Source: Cricetomys ansorgei (taxonomy: Eukaryota; Chordata; Mammalia; Rodentia; Nesomyidae). From it: DNA of 64,000 bases. The stretch lies in contig JAMJFZ010001074.1 of the NCBI GenBank assembly GCA_026225945.1, positions 4,405,001-4,469,000 of the forward strand, written 5' to 3'. The position numbers were made by a program, and so were the translations under genes. The notes under the pieces were generated by a model. That model was not told the origin of the DNA and did not search any database. It was given only the letters and a program-made list of their open reading frames with translations. This document shows, piece after piece, positions 1 through 12,478 of this stretch; position 1 is the first letter of the stretch; every line of letters begins with the position of its first letter.

Positions 1-215
1 TGCTGCCACAAAATGCCATGACCAAAAAGCAAGTTGGAGAGGAAAGGGTTTGTTCAGCTTACACTTCCACAGCACTGTTTACTATTGACTCAAACAGGAA
101 CTCAAACAGAGCAGGATCCTGGAGGCATGAACCAATGCAGAAGCCATAGAGAGGTGCAGTTTACTGATTGCTTCAGGTGGCTTTCACAGTCTGCTTTCTT
201 ATAGAACCCAGGACC
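1..215 (-). mobile_element. High-copy rodent interspersed repeat, truncated by window edge
   Basis: The segment opens with the common rodent repeat motif reading ATGCCATGACCAAAAAGC, followed by the GTTTGTTCAGCTTACACTT and CTTTCTTATAGAACCCAGGA segments. The same family appears in the opposite orientation at 55,327-55,740, whose 3' end carries the reverse complements of these motifs. I recognise the sequence as a frequent rodent repeat but cannot assign its formal family name with certainty. It is cut off by the window start and ends just after the CCCAGGACCA motif. No coding capacity is expected. Confidence 0.6.
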
Positions 216-258
216 AACATCTCATTACTCATTAGGCTTACTCATTAGGTGATTAGTT

Positions 259-265
<7 letters not shown>

Positions 266-302
<37 letters not shown>
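266..302. repeat. (TG)n microsatellite
   Basis: An uninterrupted TG dinucleotide run of about 18 units follows a short imperfect GT lead-in. It lies 50 bp beyond the rodent repeat at the window start and is not part of it. Confidence 0.95.
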
Positions 303-304
<2 letters not shown>

Positions 305-1175
305 ATGTAACCCAAGACTACATGCTTGAGGAATGATGTATCCCACTGTTAATTGCACCCTTCTATAGTAGTTATTAAATGACATCCCCAAAGATATACC
401 TCCATATTAAACCCATTAAAAACAATTACTTGACTGAGAATATTTTTCAGGTAAGTATAGACCTTGACAAGTTGATACACAAATCAAAATTAGACAGGAA
501 GGGAGACTACTACTTTCAAATAGAAGCAGTACTCAAAGACACCATGGCAGAATCAGACATAGCCAAGGGTTTCAATAGACTTTGATTATGAAGAAAGAGA
601 GTAACAATAGGAATTCAGTGAAAGCTCTAGGCAGAGAGTTAGGAATGACGGAAGTATAAAAAGTAGTGTTCCTCAATTATTTGAATGACATTAGCTCTGC
701 AATTAACTCTTAATGGTCATAGAATATAGTGTGAATACTGTTGCTTCACCCTAACTTGCTTCTCTTTTAGTGGATAAACAGATACTCATCAAAGCCAAAT
801 GATGCATAATCCTAAAGTAGGCAATCATCTTTTCAGCTCAGGTGTCATGAAATTCATGCACATGTTCATAGCTTTTGAATATTTAATTACTTTTATGCAC
901 ATTGAAAATTTTACTCATTTAATAACCATTTAGGATAAAGACTCATCATATTAAAAAGACCTAATTTGATGAAATTATCTAATGTTTGTGGCAATAATTT
1001 TTGAGTAAAAGAACATGTGAGAGACAAGTACTAAAACCAAAATGAAATCCATACATGCACAAGAACAGTTTCAAAAGGATATGGGTCATATATAGGAATC
1101 CAATAGGCACTTTATAATGGAAAATAATATTTGGGATATAAAAGTTGGAATAAATTCTGCTGTTTGGTATTTATT
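303..1175. other. Anonymous AT-rich stretch
   Basis: No recognisable repeat or exon is seen. The longest ATG frame is 68 codons (379-585, +). It has no signal peptide, no domain I recognise and no convincing splice-site context, so I do not call it a gene. Confidence 0.6.
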
Positions 1176-1287
1176 GTTGTTGTTTCTGTTTGACTTACTG
1201 TGTAGCCCAGTCTGGCATGAGATTCATGGCATTCCCCAAGATTAGCCTCCTAAAAGCTGGCATTATGGATGTGAATCACCCCACCTT
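1176..1287 (-). mobile_element. Old B1/PB1-type SINE, antisense
   Basis: Read on the + strand it shows the reversed B1 landmarks: TGTGTAGCCCAGTCTGGC, then a CCTCCTAAAAGCTGGCATTA segment (the mutated 'conclude/ball-park' CTGGGATTA region), then GTGAATCACCCCACC. A short GTT/T-rich run at 1,170-1,190 would be the A-tail. B1 SINEs derive from 7SL RNA and are spread by L1. The copy is heavily diverged and probably old. Confidence 0.65.
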
Positions 1288-2440
1288 TATGGATTATGAA
1301 TATTGATTTTTCCATTTAATTGGATTATATGTTGGAACACCTCTAGATATAACCATAATGGTGTTCCCAGATCACAAGTTTTCTGAGTCACTCAGTAGTA
1401 TAGCCCATGTATGGATTCATAATTTATATAGATTATCAGACATGGTAGAACCATGGCAGTTTGAGCCCATTTCAGAAAACGGTCATTAGAAATGTACTTT
1501 GACAGATGCTTTGGCTCTGGCCCTCTCCAGGTGTTGTTCTCTGCCTCCTTGCAACATTATTTGAAGAAATTTCTATGACCATGCTTTGGTCTATTATGGG
1601 TCTATATTACAATAGCCCTAGAAACTTCAGAGTCAATCAGTCATGGACTGAAACCACTGAGGCTGTGATTCATATAAATCCATTCTCTCTGTAAAATTTC
1701 ATTACGGTGTCAAAAAGCAAACAGAATATTGTTTTAAAGAAAAGGAATTGGAAGTATAGCAAACTTAGATCTCTCACATTTGCTATTTTGCTTTGGCCTC
1801 TTATGGGAAATATGAACATTTGTATGCATTGTAATAGTGTCTCAAAGCCACTCCCAATCAAAACAAGATGAAATGACACGGTTTAGAGTTTGTCTATTGC
1901 TTGTATGGTAGGAACCCCATGCAATTCTAGCAGGAAATAAAATATCTTTTCTGATGTTATTCAACAAAACCTGTTCTGCAAGTGATCTCTGACTCTCCTG
2001 GGCTGTTTAGAAGGAGTTCATAGTAAAACATCTCAAAAACAAAAGTTCCCTCTTCTAGAATTACTTTTTGATTCATTAACATGTCACAAATGATGAATAT
2101 GCAATAGGTATATAACATATTTTGAGTTAATGGGTCATTAAATAAATAAAACTAAAGCAAGGTCATTCAGAAAAAAAAATGATGAATCCATTTTCCCATT
2201 AAGTTTCATATTAAACACTGATAGTGGCTAAAATCAGATTTCTGATGTCATGTATGAACTTACTATTAGACCATGAAATGACTTAACTAACTTCAATGAA
2301 AACCTCTCCCACAAAATATTATTGATTTTTCCAAGATCGAGAATCACCTAAAAGACAGTCTTCCAGGAATATCTATAAGAAATTACTTTCTCTCTAGTAA
2401 TGACTGTGAGAGGATACTTTGATCAGATTTACATCTATCC
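1288..2440. other. Anonymous AT-rich stretch
   Basis: I see nothing I can name. Two short frames overlap on opposite strands around 1,506-1,879 (62 and 69 codons). Neither has a recognisable domain. Confidence 0.55.
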
Positions 2441-2650
2441 AGTGTGAGCAGAACCACTCCCTGTGCCAGGATTCTGAGTCGCATAAAAAGGAAAGAGAGA
2501 ACCAGATACTATCATTCATTTGTTTCTTCTTCCTAATTGTGAAAACAGTGTAAAAATGTTTCAAATGTCTGATTGCCTTGCAGAGGTCTTATTATATTAC
2601 TTTTAGATGATCCCATGCTCCATGCCTTTGCACAGCTCCACCAGTATTAC
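2440..2650 (+). mobile_element. Possible fragment of a rodent interspersed repeat
   Basis: A segment around 2,455-2,560 (CCAGGATTCTGAGTCGCATAA, then ACCAGATACTATCATTCATT and TTCTTCCTAATTGTG) resembles a family that commonly sits near rodent repeats ending in AATAAACCCTTTC. The copy is degraded and ends are unclear. It could also be chance similarity. Confidence 0.3.
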
Positions 2651-4825
2651 TTTTCATATTGTGGCTTGTCTATACCAACTAAAGACTCACTAAGCACCCT
2701 GCTCTGTGGATTATTCTGGACAGTACATTCTTCTTTATTACACTGATCTATGCCACACCACAGAAAAGATCACTCACCTCAGTAAATACCTTGACAGATA
2801 TAGGAGTAATAAAAATTCTTGCTAAAGATATAAGAAAAAATGTGTACATAACAGAGTTTTGCATAAGAAGAACAGAATGAAATAGAACTATTAATGTTTA
2901 TTTTGTCATGACATGAAAATAAGGATCTCTTTTCTCTTTGTTTAAGACAGTAACTTGAGCGTGCCAAAGGTTATTGGTTCTCTTAGTAAAGTCACTAGAC
3001 TAATGTGTAAATCATATAATAATATCACACTTGTTATTACAGAAGGCATGTAAAGGATACATGTGAAGATAAGGGTTATAAAATAATACTGCATTACTTG
3101 CAAAGTGATCTAGAATTAGATATTGTAAATTTATGCTTATTATTTAAGCTAGAAGATAAATTTATTAAAAGTACCAGGAAATACATGCCTTCCTATCTTC
3201 CCTAAAAAATGGTATAGCTTATTTAAATTATAAAATATATTTGTGGAAATATTGGACTGAGGTCATTTATTTATTATTAACTTTCTTCTGCACACATGTT
3301 ATCTTTGATAACCTATGCCATCCAAATGAAGTTGTATTTTTTTCACAAAATTTACGTATGTTACATGACATGAAATTTTATTTTTTAGCTTTTAAAGATT
3401 TTGGGCCAACATATTTTCCCTTGTAATAGAAATATATAATATACATTATATTAAACAATACTGGCTTCCTCCATGAACAACGAACTGTCCAAGAGAAACA
3501 AAAACATAGATTATTGAATAGGAAGACTGTGACATCTCTTATGCAACATTTTATTAGTGTTTGAAACTAATAACATGTCCATACGTTGTTTCTGCTAAGT
3601 ACAGAAGAAGGCATGTGTCATATGGCCTTAACAAAAATAGACAGTTGTCTACTCTGAGTTCCTGGAATTTAGAAAAATGAATAATTCATATCATTTTATT
3701 GGTGCTTCAATGGCTGACTTTAAATATGACAGAGTTTGATTTCAGATGTAAGTTTTCTCCAGATTTCTGAAGAAGTTTTACATTTTGTGTCTTGGAATCA
3801 AATAAAAGAGATAGGTTAGAGAGAAGAAAAGATACAAGTATTCGAAAGAGCTTAACAAACTACTATAATAATGACAGTGAAATGTAAACACATCTTCACT
3901 GTGGCAGTGGAAACTGAAGGTTTATATTGCTGGGGTCAAGTTTTAAGGAAATGATATGAGTAGAAAGCAGGATGCTGTAGTGAAGTTGCTAATTAACTGC
4001 TTTAAACATTGGAAAGAAACCAACAGCAATATACTGTGAATATCTTTTATACAAAATTTTATCTAACTAAAACTCTTCAGTTAGATTACCAATTAGAAAT
4101 AAAGAAAGAAAAAATATTTCAGGAATGCAAATATCAAAAAAAAAATTAGTTTGACCAAGATAAAGGAATAAACATAGACAGGTTAAAAAAAATCAAAAAC
4201 CCTCTCTGAAACAAGGAAACAAGAAACAAGAGAACAATAATTCAGGACAAAAAGAAATCACGAAACAACTACAAGAGAGCCTGGAGAGGGGAGAACGATG
4301 GATGACAATTGTGTCTGAGATTCAAAAGCACCAACGTTCTTTAGCAACAGCTAGAATCCTCTGGGATTTATTCATAAATTTTCAGGCTTTTCATAAAAGT
4401 TAAATCAACTGCGAATCCGTAAGTTGAAGGAGATTTCAACAGTTGGCAGAAGTTTTAGATGTAGTCAGTGACGTATCTTAGACAAATGAGCAAAATATTT
4501 AAAATGAAAATCAATTCTAGAAGAAATAAACAGGAAACAAAAATCAATAATATATAACGTGCACAAGACAGAAAAGTACTCATAGAATCAAAATAACCTC
4601 AGTAAACACTGTGGGAAGATCAAAAATTATGTAATAGTATATTGAAATAGATAGATGAGGGTCATAAGAGTAGGAATAATATTTATGTATTTTGTAGTCA
4701 GATTCATAGATTTTTAACTTCTTACGGTTTATCACTAAGGTACGCAGTCTTCCTATTCACCCAGATCTATTATTATTTATGTCTGTTTTCTAGGTGTTAT
4801 TGTTAAAAACATACCATTCTCAAAG
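2651..4825. other. Anonymous AT-rich stretch
   Basis: Long AT-rich sequence with an A-rich patch at about 4,095-4,260. No frame exceeds 62 codons. No SINE or LINE landmark was recognised. Confidence 0.55.
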
Positions 4826-5060
4826 GAGCCCTAGTCTAGATGATACATTGCAGTGTCAGCAAGGCCAAGAGGACAGGGGTTTATTTCTTGCTCATGTAAA
4901 ATGTAGTTGCCAATATTATTCCGTACTTTTCTTCTTTCCAGAATATAGGAAAAGGAACATGTCCCAAAGGTAACTGTTGCTCCTGTGGAAGAGGGGAGAG
5001 AGCAAGATGTATGTAATGACTCTGAAAGCTGGTGCAGCTTGCTACATCTCGTTGCCACTT
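4826..5060 (-). mobile_element. Possible ancient mammalian repeat, antisense
   Basis: The motif GGGGTTTATTTCTTGCTCATG at 4,876-4,897 resembles a phrase common in old mammalian interspersed repeats, and the block is richer in GC than its surroundings. I cannot assign a family. A 75-codon frame on the - strand (4,831-5,058) coincides with it and is not taken as coding. Confidence 0.25.
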
Positions 5061-5631
5061 GTGTTAAAATCTTACCAGCCTAAACAAATGCTGTCTTAAT
5101 CATCCTTAGAATGACTGTGATGGAAGACGCATAGCCATCACGTGATGATGGTATAAATTTAGTCATTGAAAGAGGGGATAATAACAATGGGGCTAACAAA
5201 ACCATCTTTCCTAATATAAAATAAAAATAATATCTAGGAAAAAAATCACGAGATACCATATTAATAACCCAAATAAATGGTAAGAGAATAAGGCTATGAA
5301 ATAATAATGGAAAGCATCTGCATAATACTAATAATTTTTCATTGAGATACTATATTCATAATCACATGGAATCTCAGACCAACTGTCAGAGTCATTACTG
5401 TCTTCATTTCAGGTACAAACTGCAGTGAAGTTTTATATAACTTGACAGACTGATATGAGTACTGAGTATTCTGATGTCTAGATTCAAATTGTAACTACAA
5501 ATTTCATACTATCTTTATATAGAAAACATTTTCTTGGTAAACAGTATCCAGGATTAATTTAAAGCACTCTTAATACTTTGTGATTATTTCATTGTTTACA
5601 TGCAATTTGCAACTTTTTGATATCATGCTCA
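5061..5631. other. Anonymous AT-rich stretch
   Basis: No repeat landmark or coding frame worth naming. Confidence 0.55.
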
Positions 5632-5712
5632 GTGTGTGTGTGTGTGTGTGTGTGTGTTGTGTGAAAGAGAGAGGGGGGAAGACAGGAGTGATGGAGAGGG
5701 AGAGAGAGAAGT
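5632..5712. repeat. (TG)n followed by GA-rich tract
   Basis: About 13 TG units with one interruption (5,632-5,662) pass into a purine-rich stretch of GAGAGAGGGGGG and GGAGAGGGAGAGAGAGA type. The purine tract could adopt triplex DNA, which is inference only. Confidence 0.9.
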
Positions 5713-6574
5713 AAAAGAACAATATGAATGTGAAATAATAGAACTGTGTGTATGTGTATAAGAATCAGTTTTAAAGATGACTGAATTTGTGATGACCTAT
5801 CCTATTAATTTATTAGCTTTTTTTGTTTGTTTGTGATGACCTACTAACATCTTAACTTCATTGACCAAGGAGTTTTGACTTACACCTGTAAAAATTAATA
5901 TAAACAAACTGTTATTTCATTTTATAAAGACAAATCTGACTCTACTGAAACAAAAGTTTGGTAACTGAACTTTTCAAAAAAAAAACTCACACAACTGTAA
6001 GTTTTGCTTCAATAGATAGTCTAAAAGTTAGCTTAAGTCTAAGTGATAAAAGCATTTGACTAAAGTATCATTTAATATCAGTCTTCTACAGCACTAAACT
6101 ATACTATCTATATAATAAATATCTTGAACATATACACCCCCATGATACAATCACCCCTCCAGAATATTATTCTCAAATTGAATTTCTATCTTTATTTATT
6201 CATCAGAGCACTCACTTATTAACAATGTTTAAATAATTACTTGTGGTAGTATGAAATTTTTCTTGTACTAATGGCTCAAAATCATGTGGTAGATGCATAA
6301 ATCTTCCTAAATAACAACTAAGAGGTGATGTTAGTGCTAACAGAGGGGTATGTAAGAAAAAACTAAAATAATGTTTACAATGTCTGGGCAGCTTTCCAAC
6401 ATTTTGATCAGCAGAGAATAAGAGTGTGAACCTGCCATGTTTCTAGAGAGAAAGAGGAGGAGGTGAGTGTGAAAAGGAGAGTGAAAAGAGCTTCTGCTCC
6501 TTAAGATTATTGTTAGTGGCAGAAAAAGAAATGATCAAAATTTGCTGAAATATATAGTGTTAAATTGATATATT
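5713..6574. other. Anonymous AT-rich stretch
   Basis: No named repeat. It contains several A and T homopolymers of 8-9 bp and a purine-rich patch near 6,445-6,495. Confidence 0.55.
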
Positions 6575-7168
6575 CTAAAAAATTTTGAAGTTATATTTTA
6601 ATTATATTTCCCTATCTCTTTCTTTCCTCCAAGCTCTCTTACATAACCCTCCCTGTTCTCTCTCTAATTCATGGTTTCTTTCTCCACTAATTATTGTTTT
6701 ATGCATATGTTTATATGTGTACACATGTGTGTATAATCCTGAATGTCACACATTTAGTCTGTATAATGTTATACATTATATGTTTTCAGAGTTGACTTTT
6801 GGTGCATAAGTGCTCTTTAACATGATGTTTTTCTTTCTTTGCATAGAGTTGGTGATTCCTGGGATTTTCTCTATCCAGGATAGCATATTCATTGGTTTTA
6901 TTCTTATTCTGCTCACATTTAGGTGGTCATGATGCCAAGACTTTATGGTATAGTTTCTGATATTACTAAAAGACACAATATCACAGCAGAGTCCCTGTTC
7001 TTCTTGATGTAACAATTTTTCTTCCCCCTCTTCCAAAAATAACCCTGAGGCCTCAGGTACATGAATGTTTTGTAGATGAATCCATTGGGAATGGGCTCCA
7101 CAACTATGCATTTTGATCAGTTATGATTTTCTGCAGTGGTCTCTGTTGGAAAGAGAAATTTTTTTAAT

Positions 7169-7170
<2 letters not shown>
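6575..7170 (-). mobile_element. LINE-1 (Lx-type) 3'UTR, antisense
   Basis: The antisense 3' end begins with TTTTAATTATATTTCCC and is followed by pyrimidine-rich sequence. It then runs through TCTGTATAATGTTATACATT, TATGTTTTCAGAGTTGACT and a segment mentioning GACTTTATGGTATAGTTTCTGATATTAC, all in the order known for Lx 3'UTRs in rodents. The same family occurs in sense at 43,493-44,015 and in antisense at 17,092, 34,758 and 48,945. No ORF2 is present, so this is a 5'-truncated dead copy. A 111-codon frame on the - strand (6,776-7,111) lies wholly inside it and is not a gene. Confidence 0.75.

Positions 7171-7171
<1 letters not shown>

Positions 7172-7222
<51 letters not shown>
7172..7222. repeat. 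(AT)n microsatellite
   Basis: About 25 uninterrupted AT units directly abut the internal edge of the antisense Lx fragment. Perfect AT tracts of this length can extrude as cruciforms. Confidence 0.95.
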
Positions 7223-7227
<5 letters not shown>

Positions 7228-7616
7228 GGATTACTATTCAGCAGTAGGTTTCCATGAAACTTTTGAAAAGGTCTTTATTGTTGTTTATTACTAATTGTAT
7301 TTCCTCTATACCCTGCCCTCTCATCTCTACCCAATATTAACCTTCATATCCAATTACTTACCTTTAACCTTTACAGTAGTTGATTTCTACATAACAAAGT
7401 TACATCTTTCCAAAAAATATTTTGTGGAACAGTAATCTGCTACGAAGATATCCTTCATTAATCTTGTTCACATTATTTTACCCCAAAAGCTTTGACTAGC
7501 ATAGTTCTCACAGTCTCCAAAGAGTGGGATCACAATGTCTTGGGAAGGGAACATTATGTCTTCGGCTTTGAGGACACAGATGCAAAGAGAAGATGTTATA
7601 AAAAGAGAGAGACTCT

Positions 7617-7618
<2 letters not shown>
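7223..7618. other. Anonymous stretch between two TA microsatellites
   Basis: No recognisable repeat. A frame reading into the following TA array (7,492-7,701, +) gives a YIYIYI tail, which shows it is not coding. Confidence 0.6.

Positions 7619-7653
<35 letters not shown>
7619..7653. repeat. (TA)n microsatellite with decayed continuation
   Basis: About 17 TA units, followed to 7,680 by two shorter ATATATATATTC-like blocks. Confidence 0.95.
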
Positions 7654-7657
<4 letters not shown>

Positions 7658-7794
7658 GATATATATATTCAATATATAAATTCAAGATTGTTTTCTCTTA
7701 ACAGAACTTTATAGACTAGAATTTTCACTTATGAGATAACACATTAGCTTTATTCCTTTCTTTCAAATGTTTGTTAGTATAGTCCATTTGTCAT

Positions 7795-8160
7795 AGTTAG
7801 GGTCTTGTTGATGTGAAGAGACACCATGAGCATGGCAACTCTTTTAAGGGAAAACATTTAATGGGAGCTGGCTTATATTTCAGAGGTCTAGTTCATTATC
7901 ATCAAGGCCAAAAGTATGCGAATATGAAGGCAAGGCATGGTGCATAATGAGCCGAGAGTTCTACATCTGGATCAGAAGGCAGCAGCTGGAGAGAGAGCTT
8001 GGCTTGAGGATCTGAAAACTCAGTGCCCTCCCCTAAGGACACATTTCCTTCTATAAGATCGCACCTTCTCCAACAAGATCATACCTACTCCAATACCTCC
8101 TAATAGTGCCTTTCCTTATGGGCCCATGGGAGTCATTTTTATTTGAACCACACATCATTT
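7795..8160 (+). mobile_element. High-copy rodent interspersed repeat
   Basis: It begins with TTAGGGTCTTGTTGATGTG and AGAGACACCATGAGCATGG, then AAGGGAAAACATTTAATGGG. Later come AGTTCTACATCTGGATC, CTCCTAATAGTGCC and, at its end, ATTTGAACCACAC. I recognise this order as a common rodent repeat but cannot give its formal name with confidence. Its first 20 bp match the terminal sequence of the family seen at 55,327-55,740. The copy has lost part of the middle but keeps both ends. A 93-codon frame on the - strand lies across its right part and is not a gene. Confidence 0.65.
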
Positions 8161-9835
8161 CATAAGAGTGAACAGGGTTGATACCTTTGTTACACAATGA
8201 AAAGGGAGTATACAGAAGATATGTGACGTTTGAGAAGTAAGAAATGAAAAATGAAAACCAGAACAGTGAAATTAAGGATGGCCAGCAACTCTGTCTACAG
8301 TGTAGGCACTGGAAAGCATGAGAGCCAATCAAAATACAGCTTTCAGTTAGGGGAGGGAAACACTTTTATTTAATCCAGAGAGATTTTTGGATAGTACAAA
8401 GCATAGTATAATCATGACTAGCTTCTGCTTCTCGAGATCAATGCCATTTTAAAGGTCACAAGATAAATTGGGCTAGGTTGCACCTTCTGTGGTGATTTGT
8501 ACACTAATGCTGCTCACTTTTCCCAAGTTAGGTAAAGCTTAGCCAGTGTTATGAAACCTTCCATTAGTCTGGTGGTCTCTGGAGCAAGACCTCTGCTGTG
8601 GCTGCCAATGTAAACAACCACATTTTTATTGTATCCACGTCTAAGTTTTATATTCAATGACTCACTGGCAAGCACTCTACTTCTAGAGTCATTAAGCTCT
8701 ATTAATGATTGCTTAATGTCATAAACAACAGCTTTAATAATTAAATGAATTTTGTTAAAAAATGATTCTCATGATAAATATAAATAAATAATACTTATAT
8801 TTGAATATTTAAATTCATAATTTGAATAATATGCACATACAACACCCAGAGCATATATAAGGACTAATGAAAATATTTATTCATATTAAGTAATGGAATA
8901 TTAATATGCTATCTTGCTATGCATTTTAAGATGTTACTTTTATGCCTTATTTCATTTACTTTGGACTAGTGATATAAAGTTACATTTTTACAATAGTCTT
9001 TTTAAAATTTTCTCCTTCCTTTATGACACAGGGCTCTCAGTTAAAAGTGGATGAGAAAAGCCTACCAACTACTAACACCTGGGTGATAATTCAGTGATTT
9101 AAAAAAAAGATGTGGGGAGCTTGAATAATAAGTTTGCTGTAAAAATACCTTGGTAAAATATGGTGCTCTGAATGACTGTGTGTAACATTACCTATCTGAT
9201 TTGATGAAGATAATTAGAAAGTTCACCCTCAGGCTCAGCAACAGGGGTTGATGACTTGGGTACTCTAGTGCTGTTTCACAGAGAGTCACAGCAGTCTGTG
9301 ATTTCCTTCACACAGACTTAGCAAATACCGTTTATCTTCAAAACCTTTTACTTTAATTACTTCGTCATTGATAAAGTCTATGCAAACAGTAGTTTTTTTT
9401 TCTAACACTATAGTATATTAGATATAGGAATTATAAAAGCTATGACCACTATCTTTTGAGAAAAGCTCTTTCCGTGGAATACTTGCTAGCCTAAGATGTT
9501 TGACAACTTAGCCAGTGTAGATTGTTGTTTTCTGATCACTAATTTTTATTTACACGTATTCATACAAAGTCTTTTAATATTAAGTTTGTCTTCAGACTTA
9601 CTTGATATGGTTAAATATTTTAAAAGTCAAAGATGTCATCCTGTTACCATCTAGGGGTCTGCATTGGTTTGTTTTCCTTTAAAATCCAGTTTGTCTTTGA
9701 GATTTGGCATTTTAAAAATTTTTGAAGGGTCTTCCTCCCCGAATTAGGGTTAGTCAGTTTGAACACAGACAGCATAGCTGATTGACCCAAAGGTATTACA
9801 AAAATGTGTCCTTTATTTGGCCTTAAGCTCAGCTG
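8161..9835. other. Anonymous AT-rich stretch
   Basis: No repeat landmark was recognised. The subsection 8,700-9,000 is especially A+T rich, with AATAAATA-type words. Confidence 0.55.
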
Positions 9836-10030
9836 CTTCAGGAGCAGATGTGCACTTCTCAGGGGAAGAGGAGGTGAGGAGATGGGAGGGGTTAGAGGGG
9901 TTAGAGGCAAGCCCACTAGGCCTTTGTCTTAAGCTTTGGGGTTCTGTCTCAGATGAGGAAAAGACAGACATTTTGAAAGTTCTCCATCTTTATGGGCTAA
10001 TCATGCCCCTTTTCCTGTCTACATAACAGA
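9836..10030. other. Unassigned GC-richer block with G-tracts
   Basis: This block is richer in G and C than the flanks. It has a purine-rich core at 9,861-9,907 ending in a 9-mer GGGGTTAGA repeated twice in tandem (9,888-9,905). A 69-codon frame (9,817-10,026, +) and an overlapping 90-codon frame on the - strand have no recognisable domains. It could be an old retroelement piece or a small regulatory block. I cannot decide. Confidence 0.4.
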
Positions 10031-10364
10031 AATCTGTCTGACTCCTGGATTGTCAATGCTTTGATAAATTTTCCTATTCCTCTTTGCCTTTTCCTTCTTT
10101 TTGCTTTTCTGCCTTACTTATTTGTTTACCACCTTGTTTCAGCTTTTTCTAACCCTAGATCATATTCCAAAAATGCATAATATATTAACACATAAAAATA
10201 TAATATGTAAATACATAATTAATACCAACTACACATACTAAATACATGTTGCTAAATCATATATTCAAGTTTAACTATCATATCTATAGTTTTATATATA
10301 TATAGTTTAATATTCTAAATTGAATAGATCAATATTGAATATTAACGTGCAACACCTGTGGTTC

Positions 10365-10830
10365 CATCAGCTAACCTATCATTGTTCAAAAAACCATTTA
10401 AAAAACATTATTGCCAAACATCCTAACCTGCCTCCTGGACTGCCCAGTACCCAGCCCTGAGTCACCATCAAGGGATTGGCACATATGCAGACGCCCCAGA
10501 CTCATATAACCCTGATGGACCATGGTCCCCCTTTCTCTCTGTTGGTCTAACTCTGTGCTAGTCTCCTACCTTTCTCTGTTCTAGTCTCCAATCTCTCTCT
10601 ACTTCCCCCTCTCCCCTTCTGTTTCTCCCTCCCCCCTCCTTCCCCCTCTTCTCTCTCTTCCCTCACCTCTTTTCTGCCATTCCATTCTCTTCTGCCATGC
10701 AGCATCTGTCCCTCTGCTGGGTCCTGCTCTACTCCTGGATTCAGCATCTCTCCTCCCTCCCCTTTACCAAATAACTCTTTGATAGAACTCGACTGCCTCT
10801 GCAGTCTTGTATATTATTTCGATCTTAACT
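10365..10830 (+). mobile_element. Candidate solo ERV LTR
   Basis: The block has the expected order for a rodent LTR in sense orientation: a U3-like part, a TATA-like CTCATATAACC at 10,500-10,510, and a long pyrimidine-rich tract at 10,529-10,760. Then comes a CAAATAACTCTTTG box resembling a degenerate poly(A) signal region, and a U5-like tail. No gag, pro, pol or env homology is visible on either side, so if correct this is a solo or truncated LTR. I did not find a convincing target-site duplication. The family is not assigned. A 66-codon frame on the - strand is just the reverse of the pyrimidine tract. Confidence 0.45.
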
Positions 10831-12478
10831 TGAGTTTTGTAATGAAAGTGTTGAAAACATTCGCATATTTCAGGATGAAAAGCAGAGAATCTTGATTTTT
10901 GAAAGTACTTTTAAGTTTACTTCATAGAGTTCAAGAATATGATGGTGTCAGTGAATCCCTATTTTATAAGACTCATCAATAAGAAAACCCTAGCTAACAA
11001 TACAGCTGTCATAATTTTATCAGTACAAACAAAACTGTGAAATATGATCTCACATTTTTTTTAAATTTCTCTCTAGAGGGTGAATCATTTGACAATGTAT
11101 CAACTTGTTTATAGTCGATATTTGCTTGTTAATCTTTTACCTTATTTAGGAATATTTTAATGGTCCTAGACCATATTAGAGTAATTAATGTCATAAATTG
11201 CTAGAGGTAATTGCCTTCTGGCCAAAAACCAAACCAAAAGTAAGAAACTCCTCCTCCAAAAATAAATGTGCACAAAATAAGGAAATATTAGGAAACTTAA
11301 TTGAGCAGATGTTTATATGAAATAAGAATTATATTAATGTGAGTTTGTATAACTAATGCTTTACATTATCATAAATACTGACACCTTTTATATATAAATT
11401 TTACTTTGTACCCTAAACACATTTACTTTTGTTTTTTAACTTATTGGCTTTGTTAGAAAAAGCAATCACATAGTTGCATGTGTTATATACATTGATGCAG
11501 TAATTAATCAATCAGCTGGATATTATAGATTTGGCTGATGGTTAACATTTATTTTCTTCATATTATTATTAGGTCAAAGGTTCATGCTGGCATATTTTGA
11601 AATAAATCTTTTCTACATCTTTGTTATATAGACATGCAATTATTATTTTTTGCTGCTAACTGAATTATTTGTTAATTGGCAGTCAAATGTACTCATCCAA
11701 TTTTAATGTAAATTTCAGTTTATGAAGTAGCAGTTATGAGTAGGAAATCACAAGTTTGTAAAAATTTCACTAAGTAAGTCTAACATGCAGAAGAGGGATA
11801 TAAAGCTCTCGTTATAACTAGAACAGAGCCCAAAGTCTTTGGAATTTTTATTAAGTACGATTTTGTTACTAATTTTTTCAAAGGGCTGTGATAGCTCAAG
11901 TCCACATCAAATATTTTACATTCTCTAGAATTAACCTGCAATAAAAGCAAAAATAAAGTACTATCTTCAAGGAAAAATTGCATACTTTAATATTTGTAAT
12001 GAAATAATAAATGAAATACACATATATTAATATACATATACATATATATGCAGTGGAATAAACTTAAACTTTTCATTAAATTATCCAAATTATGTAAATG
12101 TCAGTTCCTCTAAAAGGTTTAAAGTATAACATATTTGAAAAAATGAAATTTTCTTGTTTGTTGTTTTGTTGTAACTCAGATTAAATTTTGAGACTCACCC
12201 ATATTAGGAAAGCATGCTATCATTTTTAGCACATTTATTTCTTGCTAATATAATTCTGAAAATGAATCTGAATTAAAAATGCAGGGTTATCTTACTTGAA
12301 TTTTAATGTTCATTCCTACTGTGCTAATTTTGAATGCATGTTTTATATAGAATTGCCATTCTATTAAAATAATATTCTTATTAACTCCTTGTTAAGTTCA
12401 TATAATATATTTTGATCATTTCCATGTTTTTAGCACCTGATAACAAACAAGATTTTGTGCTTGTAGATTTCTAAAATA
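10831..12478. other. Anonymous AT-rich stretch
   Basis: No named repeat was seen. It includes an ATACATATATA-type low-complexity patch at about 12,016-12,050. Confidence 0.55.

Noticed and set aside
6776..7111. 111-codon frame on the minus strand
   Set aside because: It coincides with an antisense Lx L1 3'UTR.
9888..9907. Interstitial telomeric repeat
   Set aside because: The unit is GGGGTTAGA, not TTAGGG, and only about two copies are present.
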